A stretch of 64,000 bases of DNA from Rhodospirillaceae bacterium. Its GTDB lineage: Bacteria; Pseudomonadota; Alphaproteobacteria; Dongiales; Dongiaceae. A program made the translations under genes and the position numbers. Where the stretch lies: NCBI GenBank assembly GCA_016712715.1, contig JADJQM010000003.1:1050022-1114021 (forward strand). The letters are read 5' to 3'. This document shows, one piece after another, positions 8,173 to 16,499 of this stretch. Under the pieces are notes generated by a model. It was given only the letters and a program-made list of their open reading frames with translations. It had not been told where the DNA came from and made no database searches. Numbering within the stretch: position 1 is the first letter of the stretch; every line of letters begins with the position of its first letter.

Positions 8173-11100
8173 TTGGTCCAGTTCAACAAAGTCCGCCTGA
8201 CCGGCTTCAAATCCTTCGTCGAATCCACTGAGCTCTCGATTCAGGCGGGTATGACGGGGATCGTCGGCCCCAACGGTTGCGGCAAGTCGAACCTGGTCGA
8301 AGCCCTGCGTTGGGTGATGGGCGAGACCTCGGCCAAGCGCATGCGCGGCGGCGAGATGGATGACGTCATCTTCGGCGGCAGCGGCAGCCGGCCCGCGCGC
8401 AACGTCGCCGAGGTGGTGCTGACCCTCGACAATGCCGATCGCCGCGCTTCGGCCCAGTTCAACGACAGTGATGATCTGGAAATCTCGCGCCGCATCGATC
8501 GCGGCGAAGGGTCGACCTACAAGGTCAACGGCAAGGAAGCCCGCGCCCGCGACGTGCAACTGCTGTTCGCCGATATCTCGGCCGGCGCTCATTCGACCGC
8601 CCTGGTGAGCCAGGGCCGCGTCGGCGCCATCGTGAACGCCAAGCCCACCGACCGCCGCTCGCTGCTCGAGGAAGCTGCCGGCATCACTGGCCTGCATACG
8701 CGCCGCCACGAAGCGGAACTGCGGTTGAAGGCGGCGGAAGCGAATCTTGCGCGCCTCGACGACGTCATCATCACGCTGGAAAGCCAGCTCGGCCAGTTGA
8801 AGAAGCAGGCGCGCCAGGCGTCTCGTTACCGGAACCTGCAGGACCATATCCGCCGCGCCGAAGCGATCCTGTTCCACATCCAATGGCAGGATGCGCGCCA
8901 GCGCCTGGATTATTCCGAAAAGACCCTGATGGCGGCCGAGACCGCCGTCGTCTCGCTGACCTCGGCCGCGGCCATCGCCGCCACACGCCAGACCGAGGCC
9001 GCCACCATCCTGCCGAGCCTCCGCCAGGCGGAAGCCGAGGCCGCGGCGGAATTGCAGCGCCTGACCATCGCGCGCGGTGCCCTCGACAAGGAAGAAGAGC
9101 GCATTGCCCAGGCGCGCGCTGATGCCGACCGGCAGCTGCGCGAGAACGAGGCAGATCACGGCCGCGAACTGGCGCTGACCACCGATGCGGTCGCCGCTGC
9201 CGAACGCCTTGCCGAAGAACGCGCCATCATCACCGAGACCGCCGGCGAGGAAGCCGCGATCTCCGAAGAAACCCAGCGCCGCGTCGAAGGCGCCCAAGCC
9301 GAGGTCGATGAGAGCGAAGCCGAGCTTGGCCGCCTCACCCAGGATCTGGCTGCGGCCGAAGCCCGCGCTCACGCCCTCACCCGCCGCCTGGATGAGTTGG
9401 CACAACGCCGCCAGCGTCTTGCCAACCGCGCGCAGGAAGTGGATGCCGAGCGGCAGCGTCTCTCCGCCGAAATCGAAAACGATGCCGAGACGCAGGCAGC
9501 CCGTGCCGCCGTGGCCGAAGCCGAAGCGGCACTGGAAGAAGCCCAAGCGATCCTCGCCGAGATTGAAGGCCAGCGTGGCCTGGCTGGTGAAGCCGAAACC
9601 AATGCCCGCGCGCAACTGCAACAGGCCCAGGATGCCCGCCAGCGCCTGAAGGCCGAAGCCGACGCGCTCTCCTCGATTTTTGCCACCTCGGATTCCGAGA
9701 TGTGGCCGCCGCTCATCGACAGCCTGACTGTCGCAGCCGGCTACGAAACCGCGATTGCCGCCGCCCTCGGCGACGATCTGCAGGCCTCGACCGATCTTGG
9801 TGCGCCATCGCATTGGCGCGAAGGCGAGACTGTCGGCGCGGCCCCGGGCCTGCCCGGCAATGCCGAGCCGCTGTCGCGTTTCGTCACCGGGTCGGTGGCG
9901 CTCGGCCGGCGTCTCGCACAGATCGGCGTGGTCGAGGATGAAGCCACCTGCCGTGCGCTGGGATCGCAGCTCGCCCAGGGCCAGCGTCTGGTCTCCAAGG
10001 ATGGCGCGATGTGGCGCTGGGACGGCTTCACCATCGCCGCCGGCACGGAAACCGCCGCCGCCACGCGCCTCAAGCAGCGCAACCGCCTGCGCCAGCTTGA
10101 TGATGAGCTGAGCGCCGCCGAAGCAACCCTTGCCGAGGTCGAAGCGCAGTTCGGCACCGCGCGCGACGAAGCCCAAAGCCTCATCGACCGCGAGCGCAGC
10201 CAGCGCCAGACCCTGCAGGCCGCCTATAACGCCGCGCGGGCCGCGCGCGATGCCGCCGCCCGCGTCGAACAGCGCGCGACGCAGTTGCAGTCGCGCCTTG
10301 CCGCCGTCGGCGAACAGGCGGAAGCCGTCGCCGGCGACATCGCCGAGTTGGAAGGACAGTTGGAAGCCGCCGCCAGCGAGCGTGCCGACCTGCCCGACCT
10401 GGACCAGGCGCGCCACCGCATCAACGAATTGCGGCCCGAAGTGGCCGAGCGCCGCACGAGTCTCGTCGAAGCGCGCTCCGCGCTCGATCGCCTGCAGCGC
10501 GAGGCGCAACAGCGCCAGACGCGCCTCCTCGCCATCGCCGACGAACTCCGCTCCTGGGAGCAGCGCGGCCAGCGCGCGCAGCAGCATCTTGATGAACTGG
10601 TCGAGCGCCGCGCCCATATCGAATCCGAAATCGAGCGCCTCTCTGCCTTGCCCGGTGAGATCGCGCAGCAGCGCAGCGACCTCATGGATCTCCTCGAAGT
10701 CTCCGAGGAAAAGCGCCGCGACGCCGCCGACGCCCTGGCAGCGGCCGAGACGGCCCTCAACGAAGCCGATCGCGGCCTCAAGGGCGAGGAACACAAGCTC
10801 ATCGAAGCGCGCGAGCAGCGCGTGCGCGCCGAGGCCGCCATCGAGCAGGCCAAGGAAGCGGCCACCACCTTGACCGAGCGCATCCGCGAGAAGCTCGAAT
10901 GCTCGCCCGAGGAAGTTCTGGCCCTCGCTGAACTCGATCCCGGCGAAGGGTTGCCGGGCCGTGAGGATACCGAGCAGCGCCTCAACAAATTGCTGCGCGA
11001 GCGCGAGAATATCGGTCCCGTGAACTTGCGCGCCGAGACCGAATCCAACGAGCTCGACCAGCAATTGTCCGGCATGCAGACCGAGCGCTCCGACCTCATC

Positions 11101-11637
11101 AACGCCATTTCACGCCTGCGCCAGGGCATCGCCAGCCTCAATCGCGAAGGCCGCGAACGGCTGCTCGCTGCTTTCGAACTGGTGAACGGCCATTTCACCT
11201 CGCTGTTCACGCGGCTCTTCGGCGGCGGCAAGGCACATCTGCAATTGACCGAGGCCGAGGATCCGCTCGATGCCGGCCTCGAGATCTTCGCCAGCCCGCC
11301 CGGCAAGAAGCTCCAGGTTCTATCGTTGCTGTCGGGCGGCGAACAGGCGCTGACGGCCTTGGCGCTCCTCTTCGCCGTGTTCCTCGTCAACCCAGCACCG
11401 ATCTGCGTGCTGGACGAGGTCGACGCACCGCTGGATGACGCCAATGTCGAGCGCTTCTGCAACCTGGTGCAAGAACTGGCCGAAGCCTCGGGCACGCGCT
11501 TCCTGGTCATCACGCATCACCGCCTGACCATGGCCCGCATGGACCGCCTCTACGGCGTCACCATGGCGGAACGCGGCGTCTCTCAGCTGGTCTCGGTCGA
11601 CCTCCAGGAAATCGGCCACCTGAAGGCGGCGTCGTAA
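8173..11637 (+). CDS. smc: Chromosome partition protein SMC
   Basis: SMC is the ATPase core of bacterial condensin. The 1154-residue protein shows Walker A GPNGCGKS at residues 32-39, long Glu/Gln/Arg/Ala-rich coiled coils, a hinge at roughly 510-640, the ABC signature LSGGEQALTALAL near residue 1053 and Walker B ICVLDEVDAPLDD soon after. The start is TTG at 8173, preceded by AAGGA at a normal distance; the first codons read straight into the conserved FNKVRLTGFKSF. The coiled-coil codon bias creates a 990-codon open frame on the other strand, which is a shadow. Confidence 0.97.
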   Translation: MVQFNKVRLTGFKSFVESTELSIQAGMTGIVGPNGCGKSNLVEALRWVMGETSAKRMRGGEMDDVIFGGSGSRPARNVAEVVLTLDNADRRASAQFNDSDDLEISRRIDRGEGSTYKVNGKEARARDVQLLFADISAGAHSTALVSQGRVGAIVNAKPTDRRSLLEEAAGITGLHTRRHEAELRLKAAEANLARLDDVIITLESQLGQLKKQARQASRYRNLQDHIRRAEAILFHIQWQDARQRLDYSEKTLMAAETAVVSLTSAAAIAATRQTEAATILPSLRQAEAEAAAELQRLTIARGALDKEEERIAQARADADRQLRENEADHGRELALTTDAVAAAERLAEERAIITETAGEEAAISEETQRRVEGAQAEVDESEAELGRLTQDLAAAEARAHALTRRLDELAQRRQRLANRAQEVDAERQRLSAEIENDAETQAARAAVAEAEAALEEAQAILAEIEGQRGLAGEAETNARAQLQQAQDARQRLKAEADALSSIFATSDSEMWPPLIDSLTVAAGYETAIAAALGDDLQASTDLGAPSHWREGETVGAAPGLPGNAEPLSRFVTGSVALGRRLAQIGVVEDEATCRALGSQLAQGQRLVSKDGAMWRWDGFTIAAGTETAAATRLKQRNRLRQLDDELSAAEATLAEVEAQFGTARDEAQSLIDRERSQRQTLQAAYNAARAARDAAARVEQRATQLQSRLAAVGEQAEAVAGDIAELEGQLEAAASERADLPDLDQARHRINELRPEVAERRTSLVEARSALDRLQREAQQRQTRLLAIADELRSWEQRGQRAQQHLDELVERRAHIESEIERLSALPGEIAQQRSDLMDLLEVSEEKRRDAADALAAAETALNEADRGLKGEEHKLIEAREQRVRAEAAIEQAKEAATTLTERIREKLECSPEEVLALAELDPGEGLPGREDTEQRLNKLLRERENIGPVNLRAETESNELDQQLSGMQTERSDLINAISRLRQGIASLNREGRERLLAAFELVNGHFTSLFTRLFGGGKAHLQLTEAEDPLDAGLEIFASPPGKKLQVLSLLSGGEQALTALALLFAVFLVNPAPICVLDEVDAPLDDANVERFCNLVQELAEASGTRFLVITHHRLTMARMDRLYGVTMAERGVSQLVSVDLQEIGHLKAAS

Positions 11638-11662
11638 CGCACTTCAAGAGGTCTGAAGCGAC

Positions 11663-12112
11663 CTACCCCAGTGCCTTGCTCATATGCACGAGGTAGCCGC
11701 CCTTGAACGGTTCCTCGCGATCGATGGCGTAGCCGAGCTTGAGATAGAGCGCGATGTTCTCGACAAAGAGCTTGTTGGTGTAGAGGCGGATGAGGCGCAA
11801 CCCGGCGGCGCGCACCAGGTCCTCGGCATGCCGGACCAGGCTGCGGCCATAGCCTTTACCCTGTTCGGCCGGGTCGACCACGACATTCTCGATCAGCCAA
11901 TGGTCGGCCTGCGGGATGAGTTCGACCAGGCCCACCACGATCCCGGAATCGTTGACCAGCAGTTCGACCACATGATGGCGTACCACCTCGCGGTAATCCG
12001 CTGTCATCGGCTTGGGCAGGCGCCCGAGGACCGGAACCCATTTGCCATAGGCGAGATGAGTCTGGGCCTCGACCATGGCCGCGTCCAGCACGCCTGCGCG
12101 TTGGAAATACAT
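11663..12112 (-). CDS. GNAT-family N-acetyltransferase
   Basis: A 149-residue GCN5-related acetyltransferase. The acetyl-CoA-binding motif A is visible as NVVVDPAEQGKGYGRSLVRHAE, that is V-x-x-x-x-Q/R-x-x-G-x-G at about residues 78-90. It is followed by the LRLIRLYTNKLFVENIALYLKLGY block typical of small-molecule or protein acetylating GNATs. The acceptor is not predictable. It converges on smc with 25 bases between stops. Confidence 0.9.
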   Translation of the reverse strand: MYFQRAGVLDAAMVEAQTHLAYGKWVPVLGRLPKPMTADYREVVRHHVVELLVNDSGIVVGLVELIPQADHWLIENVVVDPAEQGKGYGRSLVRHAEDLVRAAGLRLIRLYTNKLFVENIALYLKLGYAIDREEPFKGGYLVHMSKALG

Positions 12113-12199
12113 GAAGGTCTATTCCATTTCCGTCCGAATGACCGCGCACACCGAAGCGACGGTGGCAAATATTAACGCGCCCAGCGCCGCCATGCACCC

Positions 12200-12514
12200 T
12201 TACTGCCAGTGCATGGGCGAGGTGAGCATATCGGCCACCCCATAGCCCCAGAATCCGCTGACGGCGAGCGAAACGGCCCAGGCGATCCGGGTCCAGACCT
12301 TGCCGTTCGGATGGACGGGATAAAGCCAGGGCGGCACCCGCCCCACGAGCCAGGCTGTTAAAAGCGCCGCCGCAAGCCCCAAGGGTGCGAAGGCAGCCCA
12401 GAATGGCGAGAATGGGTCCGTGATCAGCACGGCGAGGATACCCGCCAGCACCATGACGACCATGCCACCCCCACAGACGATGGCAGCCAGAATGAACGCG
12501 ACGACCTTTCTCAA
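12200..12514 (-). CDS. Small integral membrane protein
   Basis: A 104-residue protein with about three membrane helices (FILAAIVCGGGMVVMVLAGI, an AAFAPLGLAAALLTAWLV segment, and IAWAVSLAVSGFWGYGVA). The preferred start is TTG at 12514, since GGGGGAG lies just upstream on the coding strand; the frame is open further to 12586, but that extension is Arg-rich and not hydrophobic. Function unknown. It lies 87 bases upstream of the GNAT gene on the same strand. Confidence 0.55.
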   Translation of the reverse strand: MRKVVAFILAAIVCGGGMVVMVLAGILAVLITDPFSPFWAAFAPLGLAAALLTAWLVGRVPPWLYPVHPNGKVWTRIAWAVSLAVSGFWGYGVADMLTSPMHWQ

Positions 12515-12780
12515 CCTTCTCCCCCTTCTGCCCGTCGACCGGATGCTGGCCGCCCCTCCTTGCACGCCAGGCACAGGGTGTCGCAAAACGGCATCCCCGC
12601 CAAGGACAGTGCTTGAGGCTTGGAACGCCAGCTACGGCCCGCCCGCCGGCGCCTTCCCCCGAGCCTTGCCGGGTCCTTTCCGGCAGCGATCCTGGCAGCT
12701 TCCGCGTGACCCTGTCGCAGGCCTCGCCACAATCCAATTTTTGCAATATCTTTCAATCAGTTAATATGCCTCAAATCGCC
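12515..12780. other. Gene-free stretch before the atp promoter
   Basis: Between the small membrane protein and the atp promoter I see no credible gene. The short open frames here lack ribosome-binding sites and family-like sequence. The last 50 bases (12732-12780) are A/T-rich compared with the surroundings, as expected upstream of a strong promoter. Confidence 0.5.
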
Positions 12781-12809
12781 TTGACAGCCTATCCCCCCTT
12801 GCCTATGTT
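12781..12809 (+). promoter_or_regulatory. Sigma-70-type promoter of the atp operon
   Basis: A perfect -35 hexamer TTGACA at 12781-12786 is followed by a 17-base spacer and the -10 hexamer TATGTT at 12804-12809. It lies 77 bases before the atpI start and nothing else is transcribed in this direction nearby. This is the best housekeeping promoter match in the window. Confidence 0.7.
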
Positions 12810-12886
12810 GCGCGCGCTTCCGCCGATCCTCCGATTGGCGGGGGTAGCGGCTTGTTGCTCGGGGGATACCTTGAGGATCGGCGACA

Positions 12887-13207
12887 ATGACCGAACAGAA
12901 CCCCGATAACCTGGACCAGTTCGACGCGAAGCTGAAAGCGGCGCGGGAACGGATCGGGGAATCGGATTCCGGCGATCTCGCCCGAGAGGGTACGTCGCTC
13001 GGATATGGCTTCCGCCTCAGCGTCGAATTGCTGGCGGGGCTGCTGGTCGGTCTGGGGATTGGCTATGTCATCGATGGATGGCTGGGCACGCGCCCCTGGT
13101 TGATGCTGGTTTTCATGATTCTCGGCCTTGGCGGCGGCATCCTCAATGTGATGCGCGTGTCGAAGCAGATGGAGCAGCTGGAAGCTTCCAAGAAGGATCA
13201 ACGTTAA
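12887..13207 (+). CDS. atpI: ATP synthase accessory protein I
   Basis: AtpI is a small membrane protein that heads alphaproteobacterial Fo operons and helps assemble the c-ring. The 106-residue protein has a charged N-terminal half with the alphaproteobacterial pattern DAKLKAARER, then two membrane helices (LSVELLAGLLVGLGIGYVID and LMLVFMILGLGGGILNVM). A GAGG-containing leader precedes the ATG. atpB follows after 76 bases. Confidence 0.93.
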   Translation: MTEQNPDNLDQFDAKLKAARERIGESDSGDLAREGTSLGYGFRLSVELLAGLLVGLGIGYVIDGWLGTRPWLMLVFMILGLGGGILNVMRVSKQMEQLEASKKDQR

Positions 13208-13283
13208 AGCGTCGACCCTTCGGGCCTGACCGGGACACATGTCCAGGTAGGGTTCGCGGGCGGCAACAACCGGGGATGACATC

Positions 13284-14027
13284 GTGGCCGACGCCCATTC
13301 ACCACTCGCCCAGTTCGAGATCAAGACGCTGATGCCGCTGGATTTCGGCGGCGTCGATGCCTCCTTCACCAACGCCTCGCTGATCATGGCGGTGGTGGTC
13401 GGTCTCGTGACGATCTTCATCGTCGCCGGCATGAGCAAGGCCACCATCATTCCGGGCCGCTTCCAGGGCATGGTCGAGTTTTTCTACGAATTCATCGCCA
13501 ATCTGCTCAAAGAGAATACCGGCCCCAAGGGCAAGGCCTTCTTCCCGCTCGTTTTCTCGCTGTTCATGTTCATCCTGGGCTGCAACCTCATCGGCCTGTT
13601 CGGCGCCATCACCGTCACCAGCCACATCATCGTCACCTTTGCGCTGGCCTTCATGGTCATCACCGTCGTGACGGTGGTCGGCTTCGTGAAGCACGGCAGG
13701 CATTACTTCAGCTATTTCGCCCCGGCCGGCGCGCCGATGTGGCTGATGCCGCTGATGATCCCCTTGGAAATCATCTCCTATCTCATCCGCCCGATCAGCC
13801 TCTCGGTCCGACTGTTCGCCAACATGGTGGCCGGTCACGTCATGCTGGGGGTCCTTGGCACCTTCGTGGTCGGCCTCGGTGGCCTGTTCTTCGCGCTGGG
13901 CGCCATTCCGCTCGCCGCCATTCCGCTGATCTTCGCGCTTGAGGTGCTGGTCGCGCTCCTCCAGGCCTATGTGTTCGCCATCCTCACCTGCATCTACCTC
14001 AACGACGCCATTCACCTGGCGCACTAA
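13284..14027 (+). CDS. atpB: ATP synthase Fo subunit a
   Basis: Subunit a forms the two proton half-channels of the ATP synthase. The 247-residue protein has the usual length and five to six membrane helices. The key Arg is in the helix ISLSVRLFANMVAGH, and the last helices carry FALEVLVALLQAYVFAILTCIYLNDA. The start is GTG at 13284, with GGGGATGA upstream; the protein then begins MADAHSPLAQFEI. Confidence 0.97.
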   Translation: MADAHSPLAQFEIKTLMPLDFGGVDASFTNASLIMAVVVGLVTIFIVAGMSKATIIPGRFQGMVEFFYEFIANLLKENTGPKGKAFFPLVFSLFMFILGCNLIGLFGAITVTSHIIVTFALAFMVITVVTVVGFVKHGRHYFSYFAPAGAPMWLMPLMIPLEIISYLIRPISLSVRLFANMVAGHVMLGVLGTFVVGLGGLFFALGAIPLAAIPLIFALEVLVALLQAYVFAILTCIYLNDAIHLAH

Positions 14028-14096
14028 AGGTCCGCAGGCGAAAAACTTTTCCATCAACACCAAGCAACGTTTTAATCCCAAGAAAGGACATCCATC

Positions 14097-14321
14097 ATGG
14101 AACTCGAAGCCGCGAAAATGATCGGCGCCGGTATTGCGGCACTCGCCCTCGGTGGCGCTGGTATCGGTCTCGGTACCCTGTTCGGCAGCTACATGGAGGG
14201 TGCGTTCCGCAACCCGGAAGCCCAGAGCAAGCTGAAGGTCAACCCGATGCTTGCCTTCGCGCTGATCGAAGCCACCGGTCTGTTCGGCTTCGTCATCGCC
14301 ATGATCATCCTGTTCGGCTAA
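14097..14321 (+). CDS. atpE: ATP synthase Fo subunit c
   Basis: Subunit c forms the rotating proteolipid ring. The 74-residue protein is a helical hairpin: a first glycine-rich helix (GAGIAALALGGAGIGLGTLFG), the polar loop RNPEAQSK, and a second helix with the proton-binding E58 in ALIEATGLFGF. AAGGA lies upstream of the ATG. A strong hairpin follows before atpF', which may help this gene yield more protein than its neighbours. Confidence 0.97.
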   Translation: MELEAAKMIGAGIAALALGGAGIGLGTLFGSYMEGAFRNPEAQSKLKVNPMLAFALIEATGLFGFVIAMIILFG

Positions 14322-14362
14322 GGCCAGAACGGACGATCTCTAAGAACGTTGCGATTCTACGC

Positions 14363-14392
14363 CCGGCCGGCTCATTTTCAGAAGCCGGCCGG
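14363..14392 (+). promoter_or_regulatory. Intercistronic hairpin between atpE and atpF'
   Basis: A perfect 10-base stem (14363-14372 with 14383-14392, arm CCGGCCGGCT) encloses a 10-base loop, 41 bases after the atpE stop. No T-run follows, so it is unlikely to be a full terminator. An RNA-stabilising or partial-termination role that favours atpE expression is inferred from its place. Confidence 0.5.
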
Positions 14393-14425
14393 TTCGTAAT
14401 CTCCAGTTAGAAGATTTGGGAGGGG

Positions 14426-14920
14426 ATGATGCCCCAATTCGATCCCGCGATATTCTCGCCGCTGCTGGTCTGGCTGGTCGTGACCTTCGTGGCACTCTAT
14501 GTGCTGATGTCGAAGCTGGCCCTGCCCAAGGTGGCGGCGATCATCGACCAGCGCGCCGAGCGCATCGAGGGGAATCTCGCCAAGGCGGAGCAGCTGCGCG
14601 CCGAAGCGGCTGGCGTCCTTGCTGCCTATGAGAAGGCGATGACCGATGCCAAGGCGGCGGCTCAGGCCGAGCTGGCGAAGGCTGCTGCCGAGATCGCTGC
14701 CGAAACCGCCAAGCGCGAAGCCGAATTCGGCAAGCGCCTCGCCGAGCAGACCCGTGTTGCCGAAGGCCGCATCAAGGCCGCCCAGACCGAGGCCCTAGCC
14801 CAGGTCAAGGCGATCGCCACGGATCTCGCTGCCGGCATCGCCGGCAAGTTGACCGGCGCCGGTGTCGATCAGGCAGCTGCGGGCGCCGCGGTCGATGCCA
14901 TCGTGAAGGAGCGTGCGTGA
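14426..14920 (+). CDS. atpF': ATP synthase Fo subunit b'
   Basis: One of the two b-type stator subunits found as separate genes in alphaproteobacteria and phototrophs. The 164-residue protein has one N-terminal membrane helix (LLVWLVVTFVALYVLMSKL) followed by PKVAAIIDQRAERIEGNLAKAEQL and a long Ala/Glu/Lys-rich helix that would pair with subunit b. Two ATGs follow a GGGAGGGG site at 14426 and 14429. The stop overlaps the next start by one base. Confidence 0.93.
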   Translation: MMPQFDPAIFSPLLVWLVVTFVALYVLMSKLALPKVAAIIDQRAERIEGNLAKAEQLRAEAAGVLAAYEKAMTDAKAAAQAELAKAAAEIAAETAKREAEFGKRLAEQTRVAEGRIKAAQTEALAQVKAIATDLAAGIAGKLTGAGVDQAAAGAAVDAIVKERA

Positions 14921-15426
14921 TGGAAGTCGAACATGAAATCAGCATGCTTGCCGACCCGCATTTCTGGGTCAATGTCGGCGGCCTGATCTTCCTGGCCTTC
15001 GCCGGCCCGAAGATCTGGAAGGCACTTGTCCAGATGCTCGACCAGCGCGCCATCAAGATCAAAGCCGATCTCGATGAAGCACAGAAGCTGAAGGATGAGG
15101 CCCAGGCCCTGCTCGGCGAATACCAGCGCAAGCAGAAAGACGCCCTGCGCGAAGCGGCCGAGATCATCCAAACCGCGCAGGCGGTGGCTCAACGCCAGGC
15201 GCGGGAAGCCGCCACCAATCTTGAAGCGGCCCTTGCCCGGCGCGAGAAGTTGGCACTGGAGAAGATTACCCAGGCCGAAGCCGCCGCCATCGCCGAAGTC
15301 CGCCGCGAGGCGGTCGATGTGGCAACGGCTGCCGCCCGCAAGTTGATCGCCGGCAGCCTCGACGACAGCCGTGCGAGCGCCCTGGTCGATGCCGCGATCA
15401 AGGAAGTCGACACCCGGCTCCATTGA
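14920..15426 (+). CDS. atpF: ATP synthase Fo subunit b
   Basis: The second stator subunit of 168 residues: an N-terminal membrane segment (PHFWVNVGGLIFLAFAGPKIW) and a long coiled-coil helix (MLDQRAIKIKADLDEAQKLKDEAQALL onwards). Its ATG at 14920 shares one base with the atpF' stop, so translation is probably coupled. It ends the operon; the F1 genes are not in this window, which is normal for alphaproteobacteria. Confidence 0.94.
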   Translation: MEVEHEISMLADPHFWVNVGGLIFLAFAGPKIWKALVQMLDQRAIKIKADLDEAQKLKDEAQALLGEYQRKQKDALREAAEIIQTAQAVAQRQAREAATNLEAALARREKLALEKITQAEAAAIAEVRREAVDVATAAARKLIAGSLDDSRASALVDAAIKEVDTRLH

Positions 15427-15452
15427 CCGGCGCGGTTTTTGAGAATGCCTAG

Positions 15453-15484
15453 AGGCCCGGGATGGCAACGTCCCGGGCCTTTTT
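15453..15484 (+). terminator. Rho-independent terminator of the atp operon
   Basis: A perfect 10-base stem, arms AGGCCCGGGA (15453-15462) and TCCCGGGCCT (15471-15480), with an 8-base loop and a run of five T residues directly after. It lies 27 bases past the atpF stop. The structure is textbook and marks the operon end. Confidence 0.9.
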
Positions 15485-15532
15485 CTGTGCTGCAGGGGCC
15501 CTTCCCGAGCAACCTCGCGGCACCCCCAAAGC

Positions 15533-15566
15533 AAAACCGCCCGGCACCTTGCGGTACCGGGCGGTT
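15533..15566 (-). terminator. Rho-independent terminator of the phasin gene
   Basis: The arms AACCGCCCGG (15535-15544) and CCGGGCGGTT (15557-15566) form a 10-base stem; on the minus strand the stem ends in TTTT then GC. It lies 46 bases beyond the phasin stop, back to back with the atp terminator. Confidence 0.75.
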
Positions 15567-15611
15567 GTCAGCGCGGCTGCTCAGCCGGCGCCGTAGCGCG
15601 ATCGTCGTGGC

Positions 15612-16124
15612 TTACTTCTTCGCGGCCTTGGCGAGCGCCGCCTTCACTTCATCGATCTGGGCGACAAAACGGCCCTGGATCAGCGAAGCGACTTCGGTGT
15701 TCGACTTCTGCACGAGATCGGTGATCTCACGCACATTGGCAACGGCCTGCTCGAAACCGGCCTTGGTCAGCTCGGCCTGCTTCACAAGCTTCTCTTCGGC
15801 GCTGGCCGGCTCGACCAGTTCCTTGGCGACCTTGCCGAACTCTTCAACCGCCTTACGGGCGATTTCGGCCTGGCGCTGCGCAACGGCCTTGACGCCTTCA
15901 AAGGCGGCCTGGTTGGCGGCGGTCAGAACTTCGAAGTTCTTCTTCTGGGCGGCAACGACGCCTTCGAAATCGAAGAGGCCGGCTTTGCCGTTGGCGAAGG
16001 TCTTGGAATAGTCACCGAACCACTTGCCGAAATCGGCCTGGATCTTGGTGAAATCGATTTTGGCGAAGTCCGGGAAAGCCGGGGTCGGGGTGGTGGTCTC
16101 GAAAGTGGTCTGGGTCTTGGCCAT
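15612..16124 (-). CDS. Phasin family protein
   Basis: Phasins coat polyhydroxyalkanoate storage granules. The 170-residue protein is all helical and rich in Ala, Lys, Glu and Phe, with the family layout: a Thr/Pro-rich start, FAKIDFTKIQADFGKWFGDYSKTF, the block AAQKKNFEVLTAANQAAFEGVKAVAQRQAEI, and a lysine-rich tail. AGGAG precedes the ATG. Two palindromes of the PhaR type lie in its promoter. No polymerase gene is nearby, which is common for phasins. Confidence 0.88.
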   Translation of the reverse strand: MAKTQTTFETTTPTPAFPDFAKIDFTKIQADFGKWFGDYSKTFANGKAGLFDFEGVVAAQKKNFEVLTAANQAAFEGVKAVAQRQAEIARKAVEEFGKVAKELVEPASAEEKLVKQAELTKAGFEQAVANVREITDLVQKSNTEVASLIQGRFVAQIDEVKAALAKAAKK

Positions 16125-16167
16125 GGTGGCGTCTCCTCAGTAAAACGGTTCTAGAGAAATTGGTTTG

Positions 16168-16182
16168 TTGTGCAGTGCACAA
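16168..16182 (-). promoter_or_regulatory. Palindromic operator, downstream copy, phasin promoter
   Basis: TTGTGCAGTGCACAA is a perfect 7-1-7 palindrome with a TGC-N3-GCA core. On the minus strand it begins about 9 bases after a possible -10 hexamer TATAGA (16191-16196), so a bound protein would cover the transcription start. PhaR, the repressor of phasin genes in Rhodobacter and Paracoccus, recognises CTGC-N3/4-GCAG-like sites; assignment to PhaR is inference. Confidence 0.55.
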
Positions 16183-16229
16183 TCTGAAGGTCTATATGAG
16201 GCAGTCCCGACGCGAAATCAAGGGGTTTT

Positions 16230-16246
16230 TTGCTGCGCCGCAACAA
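16230..16246 (-). promoter_or_regulatory. Palindromic operator, upstream copy, phasin promoter
   Basis: TTGCTGCGCCGCAACAA is a near-perfect palindrome with the same TGC-N3-GCA core (16234-16242) as the downstream copy. The two centres are 63 bases apart, about six helical turns, which would allow one tetrameric regulator or a loop. It lies upstream of the probable -35 region. Confidence 0.45.
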
Positions 16247-16499
16247 CATATATCAATCTCATGACGTATCAATGACTTAAACTATATTTTAGGATGACAA
16301 AAACAGGCTTTCAGGGCCGAAAACGCCGGCAACGGGTCCCGCGCTGCGTCATGAGCCCCAATCGCCCGACAGGAAGTTGCAAATCCCCGCGCGAAGCCGC
16401 GCATCGGTTTGACGATGATCAGGAGCAATGCCGCCGTTGGCGTCCCATTGTCGGAGAGTATCTGCCCGGCCGAGGGCAGCCGATAGAAAGGGGGAGGCC
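16247..16499. other. Gene-free stretch between phasin promoter and ABC operon end
   Basis: I see no credible gene here. The first 50 bases are A/T-rich. The remainder lies downstream of the ABC operon, whose last stop is at 16500, and holds no clear terminator. A 69-codon plus-strand frame lacks any family-like feature. Confidence 0.4.

Noticed and set aside
8092..11064. A 990-codon open frame on the minus strand
   Set aside because: It lies wholly opposite smc and comes from that gene's codon bias in Glu/Ala/Arg-rich coiled coil. Its translation has no family-like pattern.
12613..12909. Small plus-strand frame before atpI
   Set aside because: It spans the atp promoter and overlaps the atpI start in another frame, with Pro/Arg-rich sequence and no ribosome-binding site.
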